64,000 nt of DNA from Paenibacillus xylanexedens (GCF_007680605.1 NZ_VEIO01000001.1:2981276-3045275); one strand, 5' to 3'; positions 9,434 to 19,837 are shown, numbered from the stretch's first letter. Notes: generated by a model from the letters alone, not told the origin. Numbers and translations: made by a program.

Positions 9434-11395
9434 TTGGAAGCAAGCATAGATATACAAGAACAGCTGCTAGTCTGGAATTGGGCGACGCTAAACCTCATGG
9501 ATGTGCGGTATATTACTATTGAAGCCGGTGATCGTGTTGCTCCTTATTTCTTTCCAGCAAGTGCCTTTCTGTATGTAACTCATGGCAGTGCAACTGTAAC
9601 TTTAGACGGAACTGAGCATGTCTCAAAACCTTTTTATATATTACATGGAGGCAAAGGCGCACGTCTGGATATTATCCTCACAGAGGATACCTTTCATTAT
9701 TATCTGATTCTTTATAAAGCTTTCTTGCCAAAATCTGCTGAAAGGCATGTCATCGGACAGATGGATCAACTGGTGCCATTCCGTCTTCAATATGGCTTTG
9801 TTCCTCTCCACCCCGCTATCCTTTACAAACTGGCCGAACAAATGCTTAGCGAATGGCATACTTCAAAGCGGTTAGAGCATCTACATGTCAAAGCGCTGTT
9901 TTATCAATTCGTCTACGATTTATTTAAACAAATGGATCAGCAGCAAGTTACAACAACATCACCCAACTTGACCTCTCAGCTCATACGTTACATTCAGGAA
10001 TACTATGCTGAACCCTTGACCAGGGAAACACTCGCACAAACCTTTCACTATAGCGGGCCCTACCTTTCAAAATGCTTCAAGCGTGAAACTGGCACAAGTA
10101 TTATTGACTATTTGATACGTGTTCGGATCATGAGAGCAGAAGAACTTCTGCTCAGAACAAACTTGTCTCTACACGAAATTGCGGCAACTGTCGGATATCC
10201 AGATGTATCCTACTTTATTCGAATGTTCAAAAAACAAACCGGTATCACGCCAAAACAATTTAAAAGCGAGAGATTTTCTCCAGCAAAAAACGCCAATCAT
10301 CCTATCATAAAGCTTGGATCATCCATTGCTCCCCGTAAACTTCGTCGTTATATTGATAACAGTAATGATAATCATTATCAAAAAGACGAAAAAGGAGATT
10401 TACGGATGTATAAACGAAAATTACCCGTCGGCATTACTTTGCTGTTGTGCCTGACTCTTTTAGTTACCGCATGCGCCAAGCCAGCAAGCACAACTTCAAC
10501 AAGTGGCAACACATCAAGTCCGGCGGTTGGCACAAATACGACATCTAGCACGGCAACAAGCAACAATTCGGAGTTAGTAACTTACACTGCAATTAACGGC
10601 GACGTGCAGATCCCCAAAAATCCTCAACGTGTAGTGATGGTGGCTGGGGCATTCACCGGGCACTTGTTAGCCCTTGGACTTAAACCCGTTGGAGCTGGGG
10701 ACGAATCTTTCAACAGTTATACTGAAGGAAAGCTTGATGATGTCGTAAATATTGGAAATGACGTGCCTTACGAGAAAATAATGGAGCTGCAGCCGGATTT
10801 AATCGTGGTCTGGAATGATGCAGAAACGATAGAAAAACTGTCCAAAATTGCACCGACCGTTGCCGTGGAATATGGAGTCCCTTTTCGCAAGCAATTGATC
10901 GAATTTGGCAAAATGACGGGCAGAGAAGAACAGGCAAACGCGTGGATTGCAGACTGGGATACCAAAATTGCTAAATACAAACCGCTGGTGAGACAAGCTG
11001 TTGGTGATCGTTCTGTATCAATCTTTGATTCAGGAAGTGCCAAAGAGTTTTATGCCTATGGCAGCTTTGGCCGGGGTGGAGATATTATCTATGGAGAGTT
11101 TGATCTGAAAGCATCCCCTATAATACAAAAAGAGGCCATTGACAGTGGAAAAGGCTGGGCCAAGCTCTCTCTGGAATTGTTACCTCAATACGCAGGAGAT
11201 TACATTTTTATTAGTGGCTGGACTGGTGAAGAAAATGTTGCTCCGATATTTGAAGGCAAGGTATGGGAGAACCTTCCTGCTGTCAAGAACAATCGTGTTT
11301 ATCGTGAAAATAGCCGAGGCTTCGTATTCAGTGATCCCATTTCACTGGAAGCCCAGCTTCAATTTGTCGTAGACAGCTTAACAAATTCGAAGTGA
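9434..11395 (+). CDS. AraC-family regulator fused in frame to a siderophore-binding lipoprotein
   Basis: 653 codons from a TTG start with an upstream GGGAG. Residues 1-150 form a cupin-like sensor, and residues about 178-277 a standard double helix-turn-helix AraC domain ending TGITPKQFK. A linker leads into a Fur box (DNA 10361-10379, read as DNHYQ at residues 312-316). At residue 325 begins a complete lipoprotein signal peptide, MYKRKLPVGITLLLCLTLL with lipobox VTAC (Cys347). The remainder (about 380-650) is a FecB/PF01497 ferric-siderophore-binding domain (IPKNPQRVVMV, KIMELQPDLIVVW, FIFISGW-like end). Known families are separate AraC and SBP proteins, or Btr-type fusions without a signal peptide. 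An intact frame across promoter and signal peptide is unusual. The full fusion might be membrane anchored, or the ORF may yield two products. A plausible promoter (TTGAAA, 18 bases, AATAAT) lies at 9352-9381. Confidence 0.8.
   Translation: MEASIDIQEQLLVWNWATLNLMDVRYITIEAGDRVAPYFFPASAFLYVTHGSATVTLDGTEHVSKPFYILHGGKGARLDIILTEDTFHYYLILYKAFLPKSAERHVIGQMDQLVPFRLQYGFVPLHPAILYKLAEQMLSEWHTSKRLEHLHVKALFYQFVYDLFKQMDQQQVTTTSPNLTSQLIRYIQEYYAEPLTRETLAQTFHYSGPYLSKCFKRETGTSIIDYLIRVRIMRAEELLLRTNLSLHEIAATVGYPDVSYFIRMFKKQTGITPKQFKSERFSPAKNANHPIIKLGSSIAPRKLRRYIDNSNDNHYQKDEKGDLRMYKRKLPVGITLLLCLTLLVTACAKPASTTSTSGNTSSPAVGTNTTSSTATSNNSELVTYTAINGDVQIPKNPQRVVMVAGAFTGHLLALGLKPVGAGDESFNSYTEGKLDDVVNIGNDVPYEKIMELQPDLIVVWNDAETIEKLSKIAPTVAVEYGVPFRKQLIEFGKMTGREEQANAWIADWDTKIAKYKPLVRQAVGDRSVSIFDSGSAKEFYAYGSFGRGGDIIYGEFDLKASPIIQKEAIDSGKGWAKLSLELLPQYAGDYIFISGWTGEENVAPIFEGKVWENLPAVKNNRVYRENSRGFVFSDPISLEAQLQFVVDSLTNSK
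10361..10379 (+). promoter_or_regulatory. Fur box inside the AraC-SBP ORF
   Basis: AGTAATGATAATCATTATC matches the 19-base consensus GATAATGATAATCATTATC at 17 positions. It ends 26 bases before the internal ATG, a normal operator position for an iron-repressed lipoprotein promoter, yet it lies within an open reading frame. Confidence 0.85.
10406..11395 (+). CDS. Alternative product: Fe-siderophore-binding lipoprotein from the internal start
   Basis: The ATG at 10406 has AGGAG 8 bases upstream and starts a textbook type II signal peptide (K/R-rich start, Leu-rich core, Cys at position 23), giving a 329-residue lipoprotein of normal length for an iron-siderophore-binding protein. The Fur box directly upstream would make it iron-repressed independently of the AraC portion. 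It is nested in frame within the 9434-11395 ORF. Whether both proteins, only this one plus a truncated AraC, or only the fusion are made cannot be settled from sequence. There is no permease next to it. Confidence 0.6.
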   Translation: MYKRKLPVGITLLLCLTLLVTACAKPASTTSTSGNTSSPAVGTNTTSSTATSNNSELVTYTAINGDVQIPKNPQRVVMVAGAFTGHLLALGLKPVGAGDESFNSYTEGKLDDVVNIGNDVPYEKIMELQPDLIVVWNDAETIEKLSKIAPTVAVEYGVPFRKQLIEFGKMTGREEQANAWIADWDTKIAKYKPLVRQAVGDRSVSIFDSGSAKEFYAYGSFGRGGDIIYGEFDLKASPIIQKEAIDSGKGWAKLSLELLPQYAGDYIFISGWTGEENVAPIFEGKVWENLPAVKNNRVYRENSRGFVFSDPISLEAQLQFVVDSLTNSK

Positions 11396-11474
11396 AACCC
11401 AGGAAGCTCTATTGCCGATTTTAACCTTCTGATCGAATCATAAAATAATGGCTCAATTTTACGGACACATAAAT

Positions 11475-11511
11475 AGGGACCTCAAGCCTTTTTAGCGAGA
11501 GATCCCTTTTT
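11475..11511. terminator. Bidirectional hairpin between convergent genes
   Basis: AGGGA at 11475-11479 and TCCCT at 11503-11507, with CTC/GAG pairing inside, followed by a T run on the plus strand and A/T-rich sequence on the minus strand. It sits between the AraC-SBP ORF and the convergent DUF5050-like gene. Confidence 0.55.
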
Positions 11512-11521
11512 CTGCAATGAA

Positions 11522-12359
11522 TTACTTTTTGATTTTACCATCATATCCAAGCTTATAAATCGTGCCTTTCTCAAAAGAAAGGAATGCAAGACCATCGCCT
11601 ACTGTACCTATAAATCGATCATTTGCGTCTAAAGAACGCAGCTTGCTCTTCTTGCCTGTATAACGATTATAAAGATACAAGTCACTCTTATTATTGCCAT
11701 TCTTGTCTACCGAAAAACTTCGATAATAAAACTTATTATTTATATATGCTATGGGATCAATTGATCCTTTTGTGGTAAATGTTTTCTTCCTATTTCCGTT
11801 TTTATCCGAAAAGACACCGATAGAACTAGAATTATAACGTCCGCCTATGTTCTCTGAAAAAAACAAAACATTTCCATAAAATTCAAATGGCCAAACAGCT
11901 TTTGAAGATAATGCCTTCATTCCTGCACCATCTAGACTCATACGATAAAACTTGTCATTTTCCATGTTTGCATAGTAGATGTAGCCGTTGTTTATTTTAA
12001 AATTATAGAAAGGAGATTTAGATAATATCGTTTGTTCGTTTGAGCCATCTGTTCTCATTGAGCCGAAAGACAACGCATCAGGTGTTTCCGCGGTCCTTTC
12101 ATCTTTAACAAAATAAATCGTATTGCCCACTACAGTAAATCTACCGAAATTCCCCTCTATCTGAAACTCGCTTTGACAAAATAGATTCTGTTTTGCTTTT
12201 ATTACCTGTGAATGTTGTAACATTGATGCCCATCAAATCTCCATCATCTTCATAACCATACCATACTAAAGATTTTCCCGAATCTTCAGCACTGTATGCA
12301 GGTACAACGCCAAACAACATAATCACACTTAATAACGCTATCAACCATTTTCTTCTCAT
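11522..12359 (-). pseudogene. Secreted DUF5050-like beta-propeller protein with a frameshift
   Basis: The gene starts at the ATG at 12359 (GGGAG six bases upstream) with the signal peptide MRRKWLIALLSVIMLFGVVP. The first frame reads through TGNKSKTESILSK and then degenerates to a stop. The homologous reading resumes in another frame at SEFQIEGNFGRF and runs to 11522. A single-base loss near 12175, plausibly in a short A run, explains both. The second part has repeated units such as GNTIYFV, NNGYIYYAN, GNVLFFSEN and NNKFYYRS, typical of DUF5050/KWG-like propeller domains. It could be a true pseudogene or a sequencing error. No slippery site is apparent. Confidence 0.7.
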
Positions 12360-12486
12360 GTTCTTCTCCCTAAAATATGTATTTTCCAACATGGGTTATT
12401 GTAAATGGAATTCAAAAATAGAACAATCATTTACTCTACATTTGGCATGCTCTTCGTTACAACCTAATCACAATCCCCACTTGTAA

Positions 12487-12517
12487 AGAACCTCTCGCCA
12501 ACTTGGCAAGAGGTTCT
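12487..12517. terminator. Hairpin terminator downstream of the collagen-like gene
   Basis: AGAACCTCTCGCC and GGCAAGAGGTTCT form a near-perfect stem with a 5-base loop. It lies 40 bases beyond the stop of the minus-strand collagen-like gene and ahead of the DUF5050 gene. Confidence 0.7.
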
Positions 12518-12556
12518 GTTTTGTGTCCTGGAATCGAAAAGTTGTAAAAGATTTCA

Positions 12557-14488
<1,932 letters not shown>

Positions 14489-14848
14489 CTAGATGTTCTT
14501 CACTGTTTTTTCGTGTTCAACTACCCGGTGTGCATCCACCAATTGACCTGACGCCTGTTTGCCCCACACTGAAATTCCGACGTCTCCGACACTTGCATCA
14601 CTTACTCCAAACACAAATTCAAAGGCATCCACATCTGCAAAATAATTTCGGGTCACTGCTTCATTAGGCGCAATACTGATCACTTCACTTACATACAGCG
14701 TTCTTGTTGTACTCAGGACATACCCCTGAACAGATACACTTACCGCATCCACAGTAGCCCGGCTCACCAATCGGATCGTTACCTGTTGTGTCGGTCTAAC
14801 CCCGGAAACGGCATTATTTTCGATCGGTCCAGTTGATAATATAGCCAT
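14489..14848 (-). CDS. Stand-alone paralogue of the collagen-like protein N-terminal domain
   Basis: 119 residues that track the first 120 residues of the neighbouring BclB-type protein: both begin with [20 protein letters not shown] and share YVSE.xxIAPN, NYFA.xDAFEF and VSVWGK-like segments. It lacks any collagen region and ends naturally after HRVVEHEKTVKNI. GGTGGGATGG precedes the ATG. The domain probably forms the basal attachment or assembly unit, and a separate small copy may cap or nucleate the filament. The function is inferred only from the pairing. Confidence 0.75.
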   Translation of the reverse strand: MAILSTGPIENNAVSGVRPTQQVTIRLVSRATVDAVSVSVQGYVLSTTRTLYVSEVISIAPNEAVTRNYFADVDAFEFVFGVSDASVGDVGISVWGKQASGQLVDAHRVVEHEKTVKNI

Positions 14849-15302
14849 TTTCCCATCCCACCTTTTGTGAACCTCTTACTCTAGCTTTTCTTGACATCAT
14901 GGATCACATATTAGTCATATTCATTCACTAGATCAGCGGTGTGGACCATAGACAGGGGACAGTTCACCATTATCAAGCCATAAGTACCATGAGCATCTAT
15001 AATTTCATCCTATAAAGCTTGTAAATATGTATAATTCGGATGTATTTCAACGCAAAAATGACCGTTCCTCAAGAGGTGAAGAAGCTACGGCCACCATTGA
15101 ATAGATCTTATCGGTGTCACTCTTACAATTGAATAAACCTTCCACCTAACTTTTTCTTACAAATTTTGATAGAAAATGATTGTATTGTGGCAAAATTGTG
15201 ATATGATATCGTCAACTATAAAAAACATTTTAAAACAAAAATGAAAAATAATTACATAAAATAAGTCACAACTCTTCTTTCGGTCTTTTAAAACCATTCT
15301 AT

Positions 15303-15316
15303 TGAAAGCGATTACA
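15303..15316 (+). promoter_or_regulatory. cre site (CcpA catabolite repression)
   Basis: TGAAAGCGATTACA fits the Bacillus consensus TGWAANCGNTNWCA at every position. It lies about 100 bases downstream of the putative promoter and 310 bases before xynD, so CcpA bound here would act as a roadblock or repressor of the xylan operon when good sugars are present. Confidence 0.75.
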
Positions 15317-15393
15317 TTGCACAACAGGACAAATTATATACTTTTTAACACACACAAGTTCGTACTCTCCCCTATTACCGGGTTACTGCTGTC

Positions 15394-15430
15394 AACTTGC
15401 TACAGTAGATAGCTATCCTCTGTACAAGTT
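15394..15430 (+). promoter_or_regulatory. Leader inverted repeat upstream of xynD
   Basis: AACTTG-C-TACAG pairs with CTGTA-CAAGTT with one bulged base and a 14-base loop. No T tract follows, so it is more likely an operator or RNA structure than a terminator. Confidence 0.4.
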
Positions 15431-15625
15431 GTATGGCTTAAGCCATAGATCACAATCATGAACGATACCATCGATCTCATCTTTGAAAGGAGGTGTGATA
15501 AAGAACATTAGCTCATCATTCTTCTTTATCTTCTCACTTTAGCTGTCTCATCCAAACAGCTCTGTTCAACCATGAGTGTTCCACACAATAACACAATTCC
15601 AACCTAAACTAATGGAGGCGAACGT

Positions 15626-17566
15626 ATGATCATCCGTAAACCGCTAGCTCTGCTGATGTCACTTATTCTCGTTTTTTCCGTTCTACCCGCCGAATCCAGC
15701 CACGCAGCGAATAATGCCGTTGCCAAAACGCCTGTAAATGCCAATCCTCTTGTTGATCACAAGTTAGGAGCTGACCCTTACGTGCTCGTTCACAACAATC
15801 GGGTCTACGTATATATGACAGGAGATACCTTCCTCTACAACAACGACGGCTCCGTCCGCGAAAATAACTACGGCACCATCGGCAGAATCAGCGTGATCTC
15901 CTCGGCTGACATGGTGAACTGGACCGACCATGGCTACATTCCGGTAGCCGGTGCAAATAATGCCAACAATGGACAAGGCATTGCCAGATGGGCAAGCCAG
16001 TCCTGGGCGCCAGCGATGGCCAAGAAAACGATCGCAGGCAAAGATAAATTTTTCCTGTATTTCGCTAATTCAGGTGCAGGAATCGGTGTTCTGACTGCTG
16101 ATTCTCCCATCGGCCCTTGGTCTGATCCACTCGGACGTGCGCTTGTCACACATGGAACGCCTGGCATGTCGGGCGTAACTTGGCTCTTTGACCCGGCTGT
16201 GCTTGTTGATGATGATGGCTCCGCTTATCTGTATGCAGGCGGCGGCATTCCGAACGAAAATAACGCAGCCTCCATTGCGAATCCAAAAACCGCGCGTGTC
16301 ATCCGTCTCGGTGCCGATATGACCAGTGTAGTGGGTAGTGCCACAACGATTGATGCGCCTTATATGTTCGAAGATTCGGGTATTCATAAGTACAACGGCA
16401 AATATTACTATTCGTATTGCATCAACTTTGCCGGAAACCATCCGGCAGCCTACCCAAAAGGTGAAATCGGATATATGGTAAGTGACAGCCCGATGGGGCC
16501 TTTCACATACAAAGGACACTTCCTCAAAAATCCGGGTACCTTCTTCGGTGTAGGTGGCAACAACCACCATGCCGTGTTCCAGTTCAATAATCAGTGGTAT
16601 GTAGCGTACCATGCACAGACGGTAAGCAAAGCCTTCCTCGGGGATGGCAAAGGATACCGTTCTACCCACATCAACAGACTGACGCATAACGCAGACGGAT
16701 CGATTCAGGAAGTACAGGGTAACATGACCGGTGTTCCTCAGACAGCTAATCTTAATCCCTATAACAGAGTGGAAGCCGAGACGATTGCTTGGCAAGCTGG
16801 CATCAATACACAACCGACTCAAGCCAGCGGCGGACCGACAGCCAACCAAAATGTGACGAATATCAATAACGGGGACTGGGTTGCTGTAAGTAATGTAGAT
16901 TTCGGTTCAACAGGGGCTTCGAAATTCAAGGCCAACGTGGCTTCTACCGGAAATGGTAACATCGAACTCCGCCTTGGCAGTCCGACAGGTACACTCATCG
17001 GCACACTTAACGTCACTTCAACGGGTGGCGTACAGAACTGGCGTGAGCTCGAAACCAATATCACCAATACAACAGGACGTCATCATCTGTATCTGGTGTT
17101 TACAGGCTCAGGTAACGGGAATCTGTTCAATCTGGATTACTGGCAGTTTACCTCCGGTTCTGGAGGTAACCCCAACCCGAATCCGAACCCGAATCCCAAT
17201 CCAAACGTTACTCGAGTTGAAACAGAGAGCATGACCCTTGCCGGTCAATATGCCGGGCTGATCAGTTCTCCTTTTAACGGTGTAGCGCTCTATGCGAACA
17301 ATGATTCTGCGTCTTACAATCAATATTTTGCCAACCCCACACATCAATTCTCTCTTCGCGGGGCTTCCAACAACAATAGCACAGCCCGTGTTGATCTCGT
17401 TATTGGCGGGGTAACCGCTGGTTCGTTCTTTTTTACCGGAACACAACCAACGGTTCAAACTTTGCCAAATATCACGCACGGCACAGGGAATCAGGAAATC
17501 AAACTGGTTGTGACAACGGATAATGGCACCTGGGATGCTTACATCGATTATCTTGAAATTTCGTAA
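15626..17566 (+). CDS. xynD: Arabinoxylan arabinofuranohydrolase-type GH43 with CBM6 and CBM36 modules
   Basis: A 646-residue secreted enzyme with a signal peptide (1-28). A GH43 five-bladed propeller spans about 40-375, with the catalytic Asp in LGADPYVLVHN, LFDPAVLVDDDG and the probable acid Glu in PYMFEDSGIHKYNG. A CBM6 module follows (about 380-510, RVEAETIAWQAG, NGDWVAVSNVDFG), then an Asn-Pro linker. The last module (VETESMTLAGQYAGLISSPF, ALYANNDSASYNQYFA, NGTWDAYIDYLEIS) is very like the calcium-dependent xylan-binding CBM36 of Paenibacillus polymyxa. This is the architecture of P. polymyxa XynD, which removes arabinose from arabinoxylan. GGAGG precedes the ATG. It is the first gene of an operon with the next GH43, probably under CcpA control. 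Confidence 0.88.
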   Translation: MIIRKPLALLMSLILVFSVLPAESSHAANNAVAKTPVNANPLVDHKLGADPYVLVHNNRVYVYMTGDTFLYNNDGSVRENNYGTIGRISVISSADMVNWTDHGYIPVAGANNANNGQGIARWASQSWAPAMAKKTIAGKDKFFLYFANSGAGIGVLTADSPIGPWSDPLGRALVTHGTPGMSGVTWLFDPAVLVDDDGSAYLYAGGGIPNENNAASIANPKTARVIRLGADMTSVVGSATTIDAPYMFEDSGIHKYNGKYYYSYCINFAGNHPAAYPKGEIGYMVSDSPMGPFTYKGHFLKNPGTFFGVGGNNHHAVFQFNNQWYVAYHAQTVSKAFLGDGKGYRSTHINRLTHNADGSIQEVQGNMTGVPQTANLNPYNRVEAETIAWQAGINTQPTQASGGPTANQNVTNINNGDWVAVSNVDFGSTGASKFKANVASTGNGNIELRLGSPTGTLIGTLNVTSTGGVQNWRELETNITNTTGRHHLYLVFTGSGNGNLFNLDYWQFTSGSGGNPNPNPNPNPNPNVTRVETESMTLAGQYAGLISSPFNGVALYANNDSASYNQYFANPTHQFSLRGASNNNSTARVDLVIGGVTAGSFFFTGTQPTVQTLPNITHGTGNQEIKLVVTTDNGTWDAYIDYLEIS

Positions 17567-17613
17567 TCAATTCATCATTTTCTGTTGATTTTGACATTCC
17601 AGGAGGATTAGTT

Positions 17614-19179
17614 ATGTGGAAAAAAATCGGGGTGCTCATGCTCATACTTCCTCTACTGTTAACATCACTGCCATTGACCCCGCAGTCTGCCTCTGCGGCA
17701 ACGTTTAACAATCCGATCATTTATGCAGATGTGCCGGACAGCGATGTCATACGCGTGGGTAATACCTTTTATATGACCAGTACAACCATGCATATGAACC
17801 CAGGCGTTCCTGTTATGAAGTCAACGGATCTGGTCAACTGGAGCATTGTGAACTATGTATATGACACCCTTGGCAACGGTGATGCACAGAACCTGAATAA
17901 CGGTCAGAACGAATACGGGCGCGGATCTTGGGCCAGCAGCCTTCGCTACAATAATGGCACCTATTACGTCGCATTCGGTTCGCTTTCCACAGGAAGGACT
18001 TACATCTATCAGACCAGCAACATCGAAACCGGATCATGGACGCCATACACGTTGAACAGTTATTACCATGACCCCTCCCTTCTCTTTGACGGGAATCGCA
18101 CATTTCTTGTCCATGGCAGTGATAACATCAGCATCGTCGAGTTGACGGCGGATGCCAAGGCTGTGAAATCCGGCGGTCTGAATCAGGTATTAATTCCGAA
18201 TGCTAGCAATATTGCCGGCTCAAACATGATTGTAAAAGCAGAAGGCGCACACATTCAAAAGATTAATGGCATGTATTACGTCTTCCTGATTGCCTGGCCT
18301 TCAGGTGATGGACGAATCCAGCTCGCCTATCGTGCGAACTCATTGACCGGGCCATATACCGGCAGAGTGGTACTCAGAGATTCAGGTATTGCGCAAGGAG
18401 GTATCGTGGATACCGCATCTGGTGCCTGGTATGGCTTCCTGTTTCGCGACCGAGGAGCCGTTGGACGCATTCCATATCTAGTACCGGTAACCTGGTCGGA
18501 TAACTGGCCTGTATTCGGGGTGAATGGCAAAGTTCCATTGACGATGAACATGCCTGTGGAAGGACAGCCAGCCGCTAAAATCTTCGGTTCAGATGAGTTT
18601 AATGCGGCTTCCGGTACATCCACTCTCTCGAAGTTCTGGCAATGGAATCATAATCCCGACCCGTCAAAATGGTCCTTGAGCCAGCGTCCCGGCTTCATGC
18701 GGCTGACCACAGGCAAGCTTAGCAAAAATATATTGGAGGCTCGCAATACGCTGACACAACGAACGTTTGGGCCAAAAAGTACAGGCATTACCGCCCTGGA
18801 AACGGCAGGTATGAAGGATGGCGATTATGTCGGCCTAGCCGCTTTTCAGGCCCGATACGGCTTTGTGGGCGTCAAGATGACAGGCAATACCAAGTCAATT
18901 GTTATGGCAAACGCCAGTTCCGGCACGATGACTGAAGTGGCAAGTGTGCCCCTGAACCAGAACAAAATTTATTTGCGGGTCATCTGCGACTTCACCAATC
19001 AGACCGATAAAGCCTATTTCGCCTATAGTCTGAATGGAACGAACTGGACAACCATTGGCAATACGCTACAGATGTCCTATACGATGCCACATTTTATGGG
19101 TTATCGCTTTGCATTGTTTAACTACGCGACCAAATCTACCGGAGGTTACGCTGATTTTGACTTTTTCCGTGTAGAGTAA
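17614..19179 (+). CDS. Secreted GH43 beta-xylosidase / arabinofuranosidase-like enzyme
   Basis: 521 residues, starting 47 bases after xynD with its own AGGAGG. A signal peptide (1-28) is followed by a GH43 propeller of the GH43_12-like type: NPIIYADVPDSDVIRVG (base Asp), SYYHDPSLLFDG and the acid Glu in VKAEGAHIQKINGMYY. From about residue 325 a concanavalin-like C-terminal domain (FGSDEFNAASGTSTLSKFWQ, YADFDFFRVE) appears, as in GH43 proteins with a DUF1349-type module. These enzymes release xylose or arabinose from xylan fragments. Being secreted, it should act with XynD outside the cell. The exact specificity cannot be read from sequence. Confidence 0.85.
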   Translation: MWKKIGVLMLILPLLLTSLPLTPQSASAATFNNPIIYADVPDSDVIRVGNTFYMTSTTMHMNPGVPVMKSTDLVNWSIVNYVYDTLGNGDAQNLNNGQNEYGRGSWASSLRYNNGTYYVAFGSLSTGRTYIYQTSNIETGSWTPYTLNSYYHDPSLLFDGNRTFLVHGSDNISIVELTADAKAVKSGGLNQVLIPNASNIAGSNMIVKAEGAHIQKINGMYYVFLIAWPSGDGRIQLAYRANSLTGPYTGRVVLRDSGIAQGGIVDTASGAWYGFLFRDRGAVGRIPYLVPVTWSDNWPVFGVNGKVPLTMNMPVEGQPAAKIFGSDEFNAASGTSTLSKFWQWNHNPDPSKWSLSQRPGFMRLTTGKLSKNILEARNTLTQRTFGPKSTGITALETAGMKDGDYVGLAAFQARYGFVGVKMTGNTKSIVMANASSGTMTEVASVPLNQNKIYLRVICDFTNQTDKAYFAYSLNGTNWTTIGNTLQMSYTMPHFMGYRFALFNYATKSTGGYADFDFFRVE

Positions 19180-19250
19180 GCGTGATGAAAGTACTGTTGA
19201 TCTTTAGGATCAGTGTTGCGACTTAAAGTACACTTGTAATAAAACTGTGG

Positions 19251-19279
19251 CCTGGAACTCCGCTATGTGCGGAACCAGG
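19251..19279. terminator. Hairpin between convergent transcripts
   Basis: CCTGG and TCCGC pair with GCGGA and CCAGG around a TATGT loop. A broken T-rich tail (TCATTTTCATTGTTTTT) follows on the plus strand. It separates the GH43 operon from the convergent oxidoreductase gene. Confidence 0.6.
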
Positions 19280-19294
19280 TCATTTTCATTGTTT

Positions 19295-19837
19295 TTATAA
19301 AAATATCTCACTTGACGCTTTAATATATTGAATATACGCTTCAGCACTTTGGTCAATCTCTTCATCACTTGCCTGAAATGAGGCACCAAAGACAGCATAA
19401 TGCGGCAGTGCCGTAACGCCCACATGATTCATACTTGCCTTGAATGGTGCAGTCAGCTCTTCGACACTAAAACCTACCGGCTCTCCTTTTCCGTAATTAT
19501 CCTGCTGATCCCCAATGGTTATTGCCAGTCCCATCCGCTTTCCATGCAATCGATTGCCCTTCGATCCATAAGCCCATCCATGCGTGAACACATCATCCAG
19601 CCATTTTTTGAGCAGCGGCGGGTAACTATACCAATAGAACGGAAATTGAAAAATAATGTGATCATGTGCCTCCAGTAGCTCCTGTTCGCGAGCAATGTCG
19701 ATGTTCCAGTCAGGATAAGCTTCGTATAATTCGTGAATATTCACCTCATCTGCGTGCTGTTCCAGCTCCTTTTTCCAGCGGCGATTTACTCTTGAAGTTG
19801 TCATATTCGGATGTGCCAGAATAACCAGTGTTTTCAT
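19295..19837 (-). CDS. Flavodoxin-fold NAD(P)H oxidoreductase
   Basis: 180 residues from the ATG at 19837, chosen because AGAGGAAGG lies just before it. The upstream TTG frame has no signal. MKTLVILAHPNMTTSRVN, IIFQFPFYWYSYPPLLKKW and GWAYGSKGNRLHGK are typical of the NQO1/KefF/YrkL-like FMN enzymes, which carry out two-electron reduction of quinones or azo compounds in the cytoplasm. It is divergent from an HxlR regulator across a 198-base gap containing a nested palindrome, the usual arrangement for quinone- or thiol-stress-induced reductases of this class. Confidence 0.85.
   Translation of the reverse strand: MKTLVILAHPNMTTSRVNRRWKKELEQHADEVNIHELYEAYPDWNIDIAREQELLEAHDHIIFQFPFYWYSYPPLLKKWLDDVFTHGWAYGSKGNRLHGKRMGLAITIGDQQDNYGKGEPVGFSVEELTAPFKASMNHVGVTALPHYAVFGASFQASDEEIDQSAEAYIQYIKASSEIFL

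Larger units (their letters stand above)
14849..15625. other. Long regulatory region upstream of the xylan operon
   Basis: 777 bases without a supported gene. It holds a possible promoter (TTGTAT at 15180-15185 and TATGAT at 15202-15207, 16-base spacer), a consensus cre site at 15303-15316, an imperfect hairpin at 15394-15430 and a perfect 14-base palindrome ATGGCTTAAGCCAT at 15433-15446. From the putative promoter to the xynD start is about 400 bases, so a long structured leader is possible. Confidence 0.6.

Noticed and set aside
16070..16849. 259-codon minus-strand ORF inside xynD
   Set aside because: Antisense shadow of a strongly supported GH43 gene, with low-quality amino acid pattern and no start signal.
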